Positions 12,047-24,721 of a DNA stretch of 64,000 nucleotides are shown here, one piece after another (within the stretch, counting starts at the first letter, position 1; each line of letters starts with the position of its first letter). The position numbers and the translations under genes were made by a program. Source of the DNA: Salvator merianae (Eukaryota; Chordata; Lepidosauria; Squamata; Teiidae). Location of the stretch: contig QVOM02000034.1 in assembly GCA_003586115.2 (NCBI GenBank), positions 128,127,936 through 128,191,935 of the forward strand. Direction: 5' to 3'. The notes under the pieces were generated by a model. It made no database searches. It worked only from the letters and a program-made list of their open reading frames with translations, and was not told where the DNA came from.

Positions 12047-12812
12047 GACCTTTTTGCACTTTTCACTGTGGAATGTTCTCAAGTGAACATTTGATAGTGG
12101 TACAGACCTGCAGCTTGAAAGACAGCAATGGGATTCCAGCACTCATGGTGTGAAGACTGGTGCCTGTGTCATAACAACAACTGGGAAAACTTCTAGCCAC
12201 TGCCATGGCAACTGGGAACGTGTTGCAACTGCACAGCTGCAGCTGTGCTGCACTGTGTTGTATAGCTCAGTGTTCGCACCTGGAAGAGGATGCGAATGCT
12301 GCATACCAGGAGCAGCTGTAGCCTGCTCCCGATCGCGATGGTGTCTGCACAGTGCAGATGCACTTCACTAGTGAGTATGCACTGATGCTGGTGATGTGTG
12401 CCTCCAGACACTCTGGGCCTGCTTGCACTTTGGTGCTAGTGAGCGTCCAGTTGCTTATTAGCACGGTGCATCCACACTCTGTGAAGGCTCTAGTGTTTGG
12501 GAGTGTCTGCAGATGCTCCTGAATGCTTATAGCTGTGGACAACTAAAATGTTGCCCACAACTGTACCAGGAGCATCTGGACTGCTCCCAGTCAGCAGCAT
12601 TTGCACCTGCTTCAAGGTGTGAATGCTGCAGGGTACAGTGTGGTGTGGCAGTGCTGCAGTTGTGCAGTCACATGCTGTGTTTCTGGTCACCATGGGAGTG
12701 CCTGGATGTTTCCATGATCAGTGCCATGGGAGACAGGCTGGCATTTGTACTGCAAGTGCTGAAAGCCAGTTCTGGTTTTATCATTCTAAGCTTGGAAGTG
12801 TGAACAGGTTTC
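12047..12812. mobile_element. hAT-like non-autonomous element (long copy)
   Basis: The left end reads GGACCTTTTTGCACTTTTCA and the right side has GGAAGTGTGAACAGG, an imperfect inverted pair of the same type as other copies in this window. The interior shares long words with 11.1-11.4 kb (CACTGCCATGGCAACTGGGA) and with 39.2-39.5 kb (ACCAGGAGCAG). Overlapping ORFs on both strands reflect the GC-richer, stop-poor interior rather than a transposase. Confidence 0.6.
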
Positions 12813-14998
12813 TGCAAATTGCATTTAGTGCATCCTGGGGCTGGCAAAAGATCACTGGTTCAATCTGGGGGCTGTTTGAGTCAGAAGCAGAAACCTAGCA
12901 GGATCATTGGTTGGCTGGCATCCTGTACCAAGATGAGAGGACCCTTTAAATGGTGAACCAACAGCATTTGACTGCACATGGGAGTGCGAGGCTGTGAGGA
13001 ATCCTATTAGAGGAGGAGGAGGAAGAGACCATCTGACTCCTGGAAAACCTAGAATGTGAATTGGACCATCTGACTGACTCCTTTTGATCTGCTGCCTAGT
13101 GACTTTCCAGCTCCATGATTACCTGTCCCAAATCCATTTTGCAGTTTATAGGGAAACTGCCCCCTTTTGGGAAGGCTGTTGTGCAGGTTAACAAGAGCAG
13201 GCACTATTTCTTCCTTGGTTCTGATCTTGGTCCTGCTTATGATGTTTCCCTTCCCCATACTCTTGTACTGATTTAATTTTGTATTACATTATTATAGTAC
13301 TCTGTGTTATTGTGATCACTTTGAATTTCATTTCCGTCTCTATTTTTATGGCTTATAAATGTACTGAATGGAAGGGCTGTAAACAAATAAAATAAGTAAA
13401 ATAACATCCTGTTATTTTTGATGTTTGTTGATCATCCAGCTGCTGCAATAATAAGGTCATTAATATCCTATTATGTATCTCATTATGTAAGTTTCATTAC
13501 TAGGGGAAAAAAAGTTTTGTTTACTATTTTCCACAGCAGACTGTGATGGTGAGGTTACAGGAATTGCTAAGGGTATGGAAATCTGTGTGCTTGTTGTTGT
13601 TGCGTACTGCTGAATCATGCCCAACTCCTGGTTGACTGCATGGGCACCTCCATGGGCACTGCTCACAATTTAATTGAGTAGCAACATGGTAAATGTGAAC
13701 TGAGTCTGAGATCCATCTGAGAACAGCTTCTGAATCTGTCATTAGCTAATAAATGCAGTACGATATCAATAGACTGGTGTGTAAAAGGGATCCAAAATCA
13801 GTGATAGTAGGTCTGGTTAGTATAATCAGGAAAATCCAGCTTTGAGTAAGGGGTCTATGTTTACACTGATATTCTAGGCAATGGGGGGTTATTGCAGAAA
13901 CTTTGAGGAATTCTTAGCCACTATGCCACTCCTTCACCCAGAATTCTGAGTCACATTCAGGGTACTCAGTCCAACTTCCAGCTGAACATGTGGTAATTTG
14001 TTTCTGGGAGGCTAGTAGAGCTGGTCTGAAGCTCTGTCAGTATGATGAAGGCACTCCCTCTCCACATGGATCCCCCAGCAACTTACTCCCTCCTGGTTCA
14101 ATCAGGCATTCATTTGGATGGAGCCAGTTGTTTTGTTCCAAAAGTATTAGCTTAAAATATCCCCTTGCCACTTTTTTCCTAATTCAAAGTCACTTTTAAT
14201 ATTTTTAAACCTATAGCATGTAGAACAGTAACCCTGAAAAATGGCCTTATTCAATATTAGTGGCGGGCAGTTAAAAGTGCACAGCTTTCTAAGGTAACAA
14301 ACATCAAGATTATTAGAAAAGCTAATAGCTTTAAGGCAGAACTAATATTTTAAAAATCCTAGGAGTGCACCGTAGGGCTTCCTCAGCCTGCATATAAAGT
14401 CACAGAAAGATTGATGGACATTGGCTGTGTCACCACTATGTGGCAGAAATGCCCTTTCCACCCCCAGGGTGTTGTGTTTTCATTCCTTCAACTGCCAACA
14501 CATCTGGGGGAGGTGCTAATGTCCCCAGGGCCCAGAAGAGAAATGCCACTGAGGCTGCTACCTTGCATTCTGATCCCATCAATGTTCCACGGTGTTCCAT
14601 CAATATGTGATGAGGTGCCTGAAGGACTTCCCAGTGCCTGCTCATGGAGGCCTCCTTGTGGAAGTGCCATTGTTCATCAGTGTGCCCTGGCTGGCAGCAA
14701 AGGAGACAGCAAGCAGCTTTGACCAGGCCACAACAACACAGCTGTCCCCCCGAGATGCCTTCACAATGCAAGCAGAGACACTTTACTATACTATTAGTGC
14801 AGATATATAGGCAACAGCTAGGAATGTTAAAAATTCCTTTTAAAATGGTAGACACTGTAAAGCCTTCCTATCATCCAAGATAAGAATGTTTTGAGGAGGT
14901 GACTTCATCAACAAAGGCGGAAAAAGAAAGTATAGGTCCTGTGCAGATAAGCTAAATCTGTGGCATGAGCAGCAGCCTGATGCTTCTGCCCAGGACAT
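12813..14998. other. Intergenic, mostly unrecognised
   Basis: No exon is recognised. The segment 13585-13665 (a TTGTTGTTG run, then CCAACTCCTGG and GCATGGGC) resembles the reversed tail of a tRNA-derived SINE, but is too short to call firmly. ORFs at 14411-14883 overlap in several frames and match nothing I know. Confidence 0.35.
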
Positions 14999-15215
14999 GG
15001 GCCAACTACACTTAAGTTTGAATCAACCTCTGGAGTGAAGAGACCATATCAGCAAAATGACAAGTCATTGTTGTCCTGCATTATCAAACTCAAAGGTGGA
15101 TTTTCATAAAAGGTGGATTTTTAAAAGATCCAATCAGAAAGTGGTTTTTCCCTCCTACAGCATGTTAATGTTATGGTGGAATGTTCAAAGACATTTTGAA
15201 AGGCTGGACCTTGGG
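14999..15215. mobile_element. MITE fragment (family of 33.9 and 53.7 kb)
   Basis: GGGCCAACTACACTTAAGTT, then TCTGGAGTGAAGAG, ATCAGCAAAATGACAAG and AAGGTGGATT follow in the same order as CTCCAGAGTGAAATGA, TTAGCAAAGTGACAAG at 53740-53775. The order is shared but the copy is diverged and its right end is not clear. Confidence 0.5.
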
Positions 15216-15856
15216 TAATCCCAGGGGTGTGGAGGAAGGCATTACTTTTTTTTCCAGCACTGAGACTGGCATACAGCAGTGCTTGACCTGTGCACTCCCA
15301 CAACTCTTGTGCAAGTGAGAATAGGACTGTGAAAGCCCTTCAAATACTGGAAGACAGTTAACATTGTCTTTTCTTCTGCAGGCTAAACATGCCTAGCTCC
15401 TTTTACTGCTCCTATAAGGAAATGGTTAGCAGTCCACTCATCATCATGATAGCCCTGCTTTGAATTTGCTCCAGTATCTTTTTAAAATTGGGATTCCTAG
15501 AACTGGATACAGTATCCTAAATGAGGTCTGACTAACGTACAGTAAAGAGGGACGATTACGTCTCATGTTCTAGACTCTATGCTCCTCTTAGTGCATCTTA
15601 GGAAGATGCTTGCCTTTTTTGCAGCTTCATCACACTGTTGACTCATGTTCAGTCTGTGATATATTAGTACACCCAGGTCCTTTTCACGTGCGCTGCAACT
15701 CAATCAAATTCCTCCCATTCTCTGTTTGTTTTTCTTGCCCAGATGTAGGACTTTACATTTATGCCTGTTAAATATCAGTCTGTTAACATTGTCCCACTAT
15801 TCAAGCTTGTCTAGATCTTTTTGAATAATTTCCCCCTCTTCCCTAGTGTTAGCAAC

Positions 15857-16918
15857 TAGGGATGTGCACGAAATTTCGAATTTCGTTGCTTCGCAACATT
15901 CGCATCGAATGCGAAGTGCCCTCCCTATCGCGAAAGCGAATAGCAAAAGTCACGGCGATTTTCGTCAATTTTCGTGACCTTCGCTACTCACCGCGAACGG
16001 CTATTTTTCGTCTTTTTTCGCTGCGAAAACTGCGAAGCAACGAAGCTCGGTAGCTTCGTAGCCTCAAGTCTCTGCCTCTAGAGGTGGAAATTGTAATGCA
16101 TCACATTAGGAAAGACGGTATTTTTTTAACTCTTCGCCTGCCTCGCAGCGATCGCACCGCATGAGGATGAGAAACTCAGATGGCTAGGAGTTAATAAAAC
16201 GTCTTTGATGGTGGTATATAGTTCTGCTTTTTGAAACGGAGGGCAAGATAAGGCGTCATTTCGCTGCTGCTCGGAAGTAGGGAGTTATTTCATCCTGCGG
16301 CTGCCGCCAGTCTTCTAAATTATGCGCTGAGCTGAAGGCAATTGCTTCATGCGTCGCTGACTAAGCCTGCTCGCCTCGTAGGCGAGGTAATAATTTCTGT
16401 GCCCCAAACGATCGGCACGGACGGCAGACAGCGATGAGTCGCGCCGATAAGTTAAAGGGACAGAAGTTAGCGCGCATGCGCGCACAGACATGAGCATCGA
16501 AAAGGCATCGAAAATGACGAAAAATCAAAGCGAAAAAAATTCCTTCGCTTGCTTTCGCTTGCTTTCGATCTGCAGTGAGGAACCCCAAACGTACCTTCGT
16601 TGCTTTGAATCCTGCTACAAACCGGCCGCCGGTAAAAAGTAAGCTCCGTGCAATTTTTACTTTTAATGAAGCAACTCCTTAAATTAGCAACGTGGACGGT
16701 CAAATATAGAAGGGAGAGGGCAGGGGGATATGCGGCGTTTGTTTTTCGCTACTTATTTCATTGATTTTGCACTTCCGGTTTTCGAAAATTTTCGAAAATT
16801 TTCACTGCGAAAACGAAAATCGCCATTTTCGCGACTTCCGTTTTCGTGCGAAAACGAAGCAACGAAGCTTCGATGCATTGTGAAACGACAGAGAAAATTC
16901 ATTTCGTGCACATCCCTA
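15857..16918. mobile_element. Complete hAT-like non-autonomous element, 1,062 bp
   Basis: It begins TAGGGATGTGCACGAA and ends TTCGTGCACATCCCTA, a perfect 16-bp inverted end. It is flanked by an 8-bp direct repeat TTAGCAAC (15849-15856 and 16919-16926), the target duplication length of hAT transposons. The interior is rich in CGAA/TTCG words and CpG and has no transposase-like frame, so it must have been moved by an enzyme made elsewhere. Perfect ends and a perfect duplication indicate a fairly recent insertion into an already dead CR1. Confidence 0.9.
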
Positions 16919-16926
16919 TTAGCAAC

Positions 16927-18085
16927 CCCTCCTAGCTTTGTGTTATCTGCAAATTTAACCAGCTATCCCTTCAACTCCCTCATTCAGGTCATTTATAAAA
17001 ATGTTTTACTAGCACCAGACTCAGGAGAGAACCTTGTGGCACCCCATTTGAGACATTCTTCCAATTGAATATGAAGCATTTATGACCACTCTTTGAGTAT
17101 GATCACTAATCCATTTATGAATCCACCTAACAGTTGCCTTGCCAATCCCATATCTGATCAATTTTTTAACAAGGATGGAATGGTAGCATTTACCTGATTC
17201 ACCCAGTCAGTGATTCTGTCATAAAAGGAAAGGAAATTTGCCTGGCATGACTTGTTTGTTAAAAATCTATGTTGGCTCTAGTTATTTACTGCATTTTAAT
17301 CTAAGTGCTTGCATACATGCTGTTTAATAATCTGTACAAGGATCTTGCCCGGTATTGATGTCAGGCTCACAGGCTTATAGTTTCCTGGATCCACCTTCTT
17401 TCCTTTTTTGGAAGACAGGACATTTGCCCTTTTCCAATCTTCTGGGACTTTTCTAGTTCTCCAAAAATTCTCAATAATCACAGAGAGTGGTTCCGCAATT
17501 GCCTCTGCTACTTTGTTCAGCTCCCTCGGATGTAATTCATGTGGGCCTGGAAACTTGAATTCATTTAAGTTAGCTAAGTGTCCCTTCACCTTCTCTTTGT
17601 CTATCCAGAGCCTTGATTCTCTTATTCCCTCACTGACATAATGAATCAGCTGATGTTTTATTTCCTTTCTGAGAAAGAAACAGATACAAAATAGGAGTTC
17701 AGAAGTTCTATTTTCTCAATGTCACTTTTGACCAATTCACCATTCTTGGACTTTGCTTTTGCTTTTGTCATACCCTCCAAACCCTTTTTTGTTGCTTTTT
17801 TTGACATCTCTTGCAAGCCTCAGTTCATTTGAGCTTTAGCCTTTCTGACACTTATCCTGCAGTTTCTGCAGACTGGATTATATTCTTCTTCAGATATGAC
17901 CCCCTCCTTCCATTGCTTCCCATTCTTCCTTTTTTAAAAGAAATCGTTAAAAATTGTGCCTTAAGAATTTCCTTTTGCAAAATCTGCCATCCTTCTTGAA
18001 CATTTCTGTCCTTTAGGACATCCAGCCATGGGATTCTTCCTACCCTCCTTCTGAGTCCATCAAAATCTGCTCTCCTGAAGTCCAA
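16927..18085 (-). pseudogene. CR1 ORF2 linker and reverse transcriptase remains
   Basis: Two minus-strand open pieces are kept. 18085-17852 holds the linker ahead of the RT domain (VGRIPWLDVLKDRNVQEGWQ). 17589-17296 holds KVPEDWKRANVLSSKKGKK and DPGNYKPVSLTSIPGKILVQ, typical of the first RT blocks. Further 3', at 16953-16942, the catalytic box reads FADN, so the second aspartate of the YXDD motif is lost. Stops and frameshifts lie between the pieces. The hAT insertion follows directly after FADNTKLGG. Confidence 0.85.
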
Positions 18086-18289
18086 CCCTGAATTCTGAGA
18101 CCTCTGGGGTCTTTGTTATCTAATCCATAGATACTGTCTTCCAGGGTCCCAGTCACTCTTACTTTCTCAATCATTTCTTGCCTGTTGGTAAGAATTGTGT
18201 ACAAGATAGCAGATCTACTTGTTTTTTTCTTTCACTTTTTGGCAGATGAAGTTGTCTACAAGAGAGAATAAGGTTTAATTCAATCTGTG

Positions 18290-18560
18290 GATTTTGGCTG
18301 AGATACATTCCCAACAAATGTCCGGAATGCACTAGGAATATGCAAATTATCCCCCAGACTGCACAGAGGAAGAGGAGGAGGGAAATGGACTGAAATATTT
18401 GGGAAGAGTTGAGGCTAAATATACAGCATGTGCATTAAAAATAAATGAGAGAAAAACAACTTGAGGTGAACTAAAAACTCTGAATGTGAACATTCTTGAA
18501 ACAGAGAAAGCTGTCTGTGGCCTCAGAGCATTTCAAGAATATTATATGTAGTGGGGACCC
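18290..18560. mobile_element. MITE fragment (same family as 53.7-54.15 kb)
   Basis: GAATGTGAACATTCTTGAAA, then CAAGAATATTATATGTAGTG parallel GAATGTGAATATTCCAAAAG and AGGAGTATTGTGTGTAGCTG near 54066-54135. The purine-rich stretch at 18360-18400 also parallels 53960-53990. The right half of the element is kept; the left side is lost or too diverged. Confidence 0.5.
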
Positions 18561-20056
18561 ATGTCTTTATATCAGTATAAGGAAACTGAAAAATATACTC
18601 CCAGTGAAAACATGGGCAAGTGATTTGACAATACAATATCAATTGGAAGTGGTACTGCTTGCCATGTGTCACACACAACTTCAATGGAGGCTTGGAGGCT
18701 GGGGGCAACACCCACCTACTTTATTTTTAAAATCTTTTTCAAAAATAATCTGGTTGCCTCGATATCCAGCTAATATGTGCATGGATCAAAAGGAAAACAT
18801 CTGCATGTTTCTTTTGTCCAGATGGATACACAGGGATAGGAATTGTTATTTGATAACTCTGCTTCTGCTTGCTTTACCACTTTTATGCTCCCAATAATAT
18901 GCATCAAATTTATCATCCTCTTTTTTGAGAGGGCATTAAATTATCATATGGTGGTTTAAAAACAATGGCTATTACTGAAGTGGATATACATCCCACCATA
19001 GCAGGGAAGACTATGATCACTTCTTCTGTGTGCTTCCTATTCCGGTGTTTACTTCTGATGAAGAAATTCCTACTGAGGGCTCTTTATCCTCCAAATAGAT
19101 ATTGGTAGGATCTGCACAGCACCCTAATGGCTCTGTGCAAGTGCATGAAGAGTATGAGGTCTGCATGACTACACAATAATCAAACAAACAGCCTACCATA
19201 AACTCTCTTAAGAGTGTTCAATGGGAGAGTGGAAGAGAGCACTGTGACAGTGCTTTACCTTGCTGTTCTATCCTGCTGACATTGTGGTGTGCAGACTTGC
19301 CTGTCCACTTTCCTCAGTGCAAGTAATACAGTCCTGTTTATTCAAATACAGAAAATGGCTAACTTCTGGGGCTACTTCCTATGTTCAAGTAAACAGTTCC
19401 AGCCAGAAACATGAAAGTCGGGGAACAAGTCTTTTACCACCTTCTTTTTTCTAGGTTGAAGAAGACCACACCAGACTTAGGATCAATTTTTCAGAGCTGC
19501 CCCAGACATTAAAAGGGGTGCATTTAAATAAAGGCATTCTTCATTCGACTTCATGGGCTTGTATGTACTGATTCATGCTAGTATTGTATTCTGTTCGCCA
19601 TATACATTTTTCTTTATTCTACAGACATCAATAATAATCATTGTAGGAGAAAGCACAGCTGATGCAGGCAATATAACAGAAAGTGCTCCTGACCACAGCT
19701 GCCATCCATTTCTCCAATGAAAGTTTAAAGGAATATCCAGGTTACATACTTCTTTAGAGAGGGTGAAAGTGTCCTAGTCATCATTTCCCTGACTAAGGGT
19801 ATGATCATACTGGGATTTTAAAAACTGCCTGAATAGAATAAGAATTAATGAATAATTCCTAGGTGCACAAAAAAGCCTTCCAAACAAGTTTACTCGAATA
19901 TACAGCTCCGAGCTTACCCAAAATGCAGTGTATTTACTTCAACAGGCAACCTACCATGACTGCAAGGGGTTCTGCTCACTGATTGGCCACTGGCTAAGCA
20001 ATCCCTGTCTCTTTGCTCAAGCAGTTTCCTCCTGCTTAAGTCCTTAACACCCAGGA
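18561..20056. other. Intergenic, nothing recognised
   Basis: Unique-looking sequence. The 133-residue frame at 18496-18897 has no recognisable domain and overlaps the MITE fragment at its start, so it is treated as chance. No RNA gene is seen. Confidence 0.4.
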
Positions 20057-20160
20057 GGGGGGGGGGACAAAGAGAAACAAAAGGAGATGCAAACTTTTTT
20101 TTTTTTTTTTTAAGAACTTCATTTTGGTAGAAGAATGAAACTCATGCCCCCCCCCCCCCC
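20057..20160. repeat. Cluster of homopolymer runs (G10, T17, C14)
   Basis: Three long single-base runs occur within 104 bp: G at 20057-20066, T at 20095-20111 and C at 20147-20160. No transposon that would explain them as a tail is recognised nearby. Run lengths are prone to sequencing error. Confidence 0.8.
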
Positions 20161-21650
20161 ATTGCTGTATGAGTCTAGTGTGCTTTTTAAGTACATTTCT
20201 AAAAAAGACAGGACTGGAGTAAATTTTTTAGTTCAGTTTGAGCTTCCTTCTGCAAGATTTGCTTAATTAGAGTTCAAAGCAGAAACCTCTGCCAGGCTGC
20301 CAGCAAGGCATTGCTCACTGCTGCTGGCTGCAGCTTTCTCTAGCAGCAGCCTTTCTTCTGTTCTCTGCTGCAGACCATGGTGGCAGTGCTGCTGGTGCCC
20401 CTGACTGGCCAATTGTCTGATGGGAATTCCAGGCTGTGGCCCAAGAGTTGTTCTCTCCCATCTATTGAAGGAGCACATAATTGTAGGCTTGGAGAAGGGT
20501 AGGGAGTACCTTTTTAATTCCAGTTTGTCGTCCCCCCCCCCAGTTTCAAATTTGCCCTAAATGCTAGTCTGAACATACCCTAAGACTGCATTTACACACA
20601 GCCTGGAAGGGATGGGACCCAGGGTGGGAGCTGCTGCAGAAGAGACCAAATGTGTGTGCAAACACCATATGCCTTTCCACGACTCCCCACAGCAGCAAAG
20701 ATCTTCTGGAGGATTAGAAATGGTGTTGGAAGTTGGCAGTCTTCAGTCCTCCATGTGACAATTCTGGGCAAGATTTTCACTCATTCAGTCACCTCCTTGC
20801 TCCTCTGTACATCCACAAGGTGGGGGAGTTTATTTCTTCTGACTGTACTTAAAATTGCCTTGCAGGTAGGAGACTTCAATTGGTGGTTGGCTGGGTTGGG
20901 GAACAGGAAGGGTGGGATGTCTTTTGATATTCTGACCGTGGACGCCCAGGTATTTGGATGATCCACCCCCTGAGTGCCTGAAGAGATACCTTTGGTGTCC
21001 CTGTGGATGCAGTCTAAACTAGCTTCTTCTCTGTTTTGTCTATGTGTATCTGTATCCAGAGTATAATCCAAAGAATGTGGTCGTATCTCAATATCTCATA
21101 TTACAGTCCATCGTAGGGCGGACTGGGAACTGGAGTCATTTTAGATCTGGTCACACTTTCTTTGGGTTGGGGGCGAGGTGAGGTGGCTTCAGGAGCGGCA
21201 CAGCCATATTGCTGCCAGCAGAAGGTGGGCAAGGGCATACTGAACAGGTCAGCTGTGGTCACCCCTTCTGGCTTTGAGCCTCAGAGTCTGGTGGCTGCCT
21301 CCACACACACTGCAGCCGTACACAACAGGGCACCCTTCCTGGGATGGGCAAAAAATAGCAAGGCACAAGGAAATAATCAATTGCCACAAGTTATCCATAC
21401 ATTCCCCAACTCAGTGCAAAGGCAACCAGAAACGAGGAACTGAATCAGGACACAAACATATCCCAACATTCTGTTTTCCAGCTTACAAGCCTCTGATTTC
21501 CAACCTGCAAATCTCCACTTTCTTCCACTGATAAACCTCCTTTTTTTTCCCAGCCTGCTTTCCTCCTTCGGAATCTGCATGCACGCCCGTTAGAGGCAAT
21601 CGCTTGAAACTGTCTGATCTAAGAATTATCCATATATAGATATTGTGCTG
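20161..21650. other. Intergenic, nothing firm
   Basis: No gene is recognised. Words such as AAGACTGCATTTACACACAG (20583) and GGTCACACTTTC (21149) resemble the edges of hAT-like elements elsewhere in the window, so parts are probably old DNA transposon remains. Confidence 0.35.
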
Positions 21651-21699
21651 CTTTTTGAAAGGATATTACCTGGAAAGATGGCCTAGAAATATTTTAAAA

Positions 21700-22220
21700 A
21701 TAGACAGGTATTCCCAGCAAGGTCGTGTAGATTATTAATACCTAAGATCCTAGCCAAACCTTCTAAATTTCGTTATATATCAGCTTTTGAAATTAATAAG
21801 CATTGAAATGTGATCAGCTAATTCAAAGGCACCCATGATTATGCTCTTGAGGACATGAACTGGTGTTTTATATCAGCAGCTTTGCGTGGCTAAGCTTTGA
21901 GCATTTTGTGCATGAGCGCGTGAAAGTGATCACGCACCTTGAGACATCTGTGTCCTCCTAAGGACTTTTTCTCCCCAAGACATAAACAGAAATTTATGAC
22001 CCTTGTATAATTGCTCTGCCTGTGAGAGCTTCATTTAAAAGAGCCCTGAGTGGTACTTATAAATAGCTTTCCAAGCTTTGCATGGGGAAGATCTGTGTTT
22101 TATCATTTTTTATCTTTTGGTTTTGCTGGATTAGGAAAAGGCTAAATCTGTATGCTCTCTGTGCCAACAGTCTTCAGCTTGGAGGTTTTATACAAATGGA
22201 ACCTGGGAATTAGCAGATAA
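21700..22220. other. TE-poor stretch, candidate conserved non-coding DNA
   Basis: About 500 bp with no repeat similarity inside the window, AT-rich but with a local CpG-bearing block around GTGATCAC (21926-21933). It lies about 10 kb upstream of the NMNAT2 exon. No open frame of note. Calling it conserved is a guess from its texture; it needs an alignment with other vertebrates. Confidence 0.3.
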
Positions 22221-24558
22221 TGAGAAGTTATTTTGTTTTGTTTTTTAAAAAGCAGACTGTTAAGCAGACATAAGAGATGCCATGAATCTCAGCTCAGAAT
22301 TAACTATCATTCTTTAGCATTTTCTATGCCTCGGAATCTGGGCATAAGGGGGAAGAATGAAGATTTTATTCTGCAGGTGCTGTATGAAAACTGAGGGAGG
22401 ATAGGAAGATAGGCACATATAATCAAAATATATTGTATAAACATGAGCAGCATGGAGAGACTGAAACGCAAAGGTTTAATTCATCCATTGAATAACATTT
22501 GGAACGTATAGAATCAATACTATAATTATTGGTTCTTTCTGTTATATGATGTATGGATTAACCTGAGTTGCTATTGGCTTTGTATAAAAAGATTTTGCTT
22601 TTCTAAAGGTAAGTTTTTGCAATAATTAGCGTGCATCATGTGTAAGCTAATTGAATTTTTCTATTTGTAATTTAAAATGCTTACTGTTACTTGTTGATTG
22701 TATTACACCAATAGATGGAGTAAATATATGTACACAAAAAAAGATAAAAATGTGCCAGCATATATACATAGATAGGAGGATGGCTTGCTACGAGGAAAGC
22801 CTAGATGCTTAACTGATCTTTTGGTGCACCCAGATTTGGCAAACAAAGCACAGCTAGCTTGCAAAAATCCATCAGAAATTCATCAAAAAAATTGCAACAA
22901 AAAAATCAAAGTAGTGCTATTTAAATGCACTATAGATTTCTGCCACAGCTGGGGTTTTTTTCCCCCCTGAAAAGCAAACCATTTATCATAATGAGCTGAT
23001 TTTTGCAGGGTTTTTTCATTGTCTTAAATAGACATGACTGTAAAATTAAAAGCCAAAGAATATTCAGCACTCTGCATGGGTGGGTCTAGAAATTTACCCC
23101 TAAAATATGAGTGGGGGTAGTGGTGAAGGTTATCTACTCCAAGCTATCAGGAAATTCAGGAATATATGAACAGTAATGTAGGCTGGTTCCTCCTGCAAGA
23201 TACAGTCAGTCTGGGTCAATTTAACAGGGCCAAATGCACCAAAATGAAGACTGCCGCCAAATTGAGGGTCTTTCTGCAACCCTTAATATGGATTAAGGGT
23301 CTGTGTGGTACACTTCTAGGTCTCATAGATCTGCACATTAGTGCACATGATCTGGATTAAGGGCAGTCTTAATGTTGATCACTGATAGACCCATTGAATG
23401 CTTCCCATGTTCAGGAGAACTTTCAACGGTGTGCTATAGCGTGCCACCTAAAAGCCCCCTCCAAAGCCCCTGAAGCTAGGAATTTTTGTTCCCAGCCTTG
23501 GAGATGTGGGTGTGTGACTGTGAAGCTCACGTGAACTTCACAATCACACCATCGGTTGATTCGGTCCTGCTGATGCAAATTAAAGGCAGGTAAGTGAAGA
23601 AAGAGACTGAGTCTATGGCAGCTTCTGCACAGTTCCTCTTTTTTTTTTTAACAAAGAGAATACTGAAAGGGGCTCATGGATTGGGTCCTATGAGGTAGGA
23701 GAGGAGAGATGAAGCACAGGTTGGAAATCTCATTTTCACCTGTCCAAATCACATATCAGTCTATTTTTCATTAAAAAAAAGTGGTTTGGGGGGGTAAAAA
23801 TGAGACTTTCAATTTAGCACTCTGCTCCACTTTCTCTAAGGAAGAAACCCTGTTTAGAAGCCAAAAGCCATTGTTATGTATTTTCATTTTTCAAAAAATA
23901 TTTTTACATGTAAAGTATACAGTGAAAAAGAATGTTCATATGCATACACAACGAAGAGCGGAAAGGATATAAAATAAGAGTAAAAGGAATAAAAAATGAA
24001 GTTGTACATTTCCCCATTCTTTTCAGACGTCAATGAAAAGCTTCCACAAGCTTCTAAATTGATCTATTGGCTGCTGTTTCAGTTGTGCAGACAATTTGGA
24101 ATAAAACAGGTAATCACATAGTTTAAGGCTCCAATCTTCAGACTTTATGATGAATGTATCTTTCATTTCTGTGCATAACAAATGCTTGTGTTAGAAATCA
24201 TATATAATGTTAGCTCTAAAAACTCTCTAGACATTTGCAATATAAAGGTATTATGCAGGAAACACACAGGAAGAAAATCAGTAGAAATTTTCAAAATCTG
24301 CTGCATTAAAGAGAAGATCATATTCTATCATTTTTGTGCCTCTTCACATTGCCACCATAAATGAAATAAGGCACCCACAGATTTTTCACATGTACAGCAC
24401 AATTTGGAATATGCAGGATTAACCTTGGAAATTAAAATGGAGTCCTATGTCAAGGATAAAGCATCTTACATAAATTTTGACTAATTAGGATGTTAGCAGT
24501 AAATCTGATAGAATTATTCCATGTTTTGCCACGGTTATAATGAAATGGAAGACTTGGA
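22221..24558. other. Intergenic, nothing recognised
   Basis: AT-rich sequence with short homopolymers and no recognisable exon, RNA gene or paired transposon ends. Small ORFs here are isolated and unlike known proteins. Confidence 0.4.
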
Positions 24559-24721
24559 GTGATTGTGCGTTGGCCAGTATACCAGACCAGCAAGTGTCCT
24601 AGGTGCCTCTCTTCTGCACACTGGTGACCCTGCCCAGTGCCTCCCTTAGACTGCACCAGTGTGCAGAAGTCAGGCTCCTAGTATGCTTGCTAGTCCGGTA
24701 TACTGGCCAGTGCAAAATCAC
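24559..24721. mobile_element. Fold-back MITE, family F (best copy)
   Basis: The two ends pair: GTGATTGTGCGTTGGCCAGT at the left and the reverse of TACTGGCCAGTGCAAAATCAC at the right, with inner arms GACCAGCAAG / CTTGCTAGTC. At 163 bp it is almost all inverted repeat around CTGCACACTGG / CCAGTGTGCAG. Related copies sit at 28748, 37693 and 54851. No coding capacity; presumably moved by another element's transposase. Confidence 0.7.

Larger units (their letters stand above)
15325..18110 (-). mobile_element. CR1 LINE, decayed copy 2, split by a hAT element
   Basis: A CR1-type element read on the minus strand, 5' end near 18.1 kb and 3' side near 15.33 kb. It is interrupted by the element at 15857-16918. 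The linker (DFRRADFDGLRRRVGRIPW), the reverse transcriptase (GNYKPVSLTSIPGK), and the C-terminal block around 15480-15540 (reversed: ACTGTATCCAGTTCTAGGAA) are recognisable. The coding frame is broken many times. It is more diverged from copies 1 and 3 than they are from each other, so it belongs to another CR1 subfamily. Confidence 0.88.

Noticed and set aside
15857..16918. CRISPR-like or tandem repeat array because of repeated CGAA words
   Set aside because: The words are irregularly spaced and part of a TIR-bounded transposon in a vertebrate genome; there are no direct repeats with spacers.
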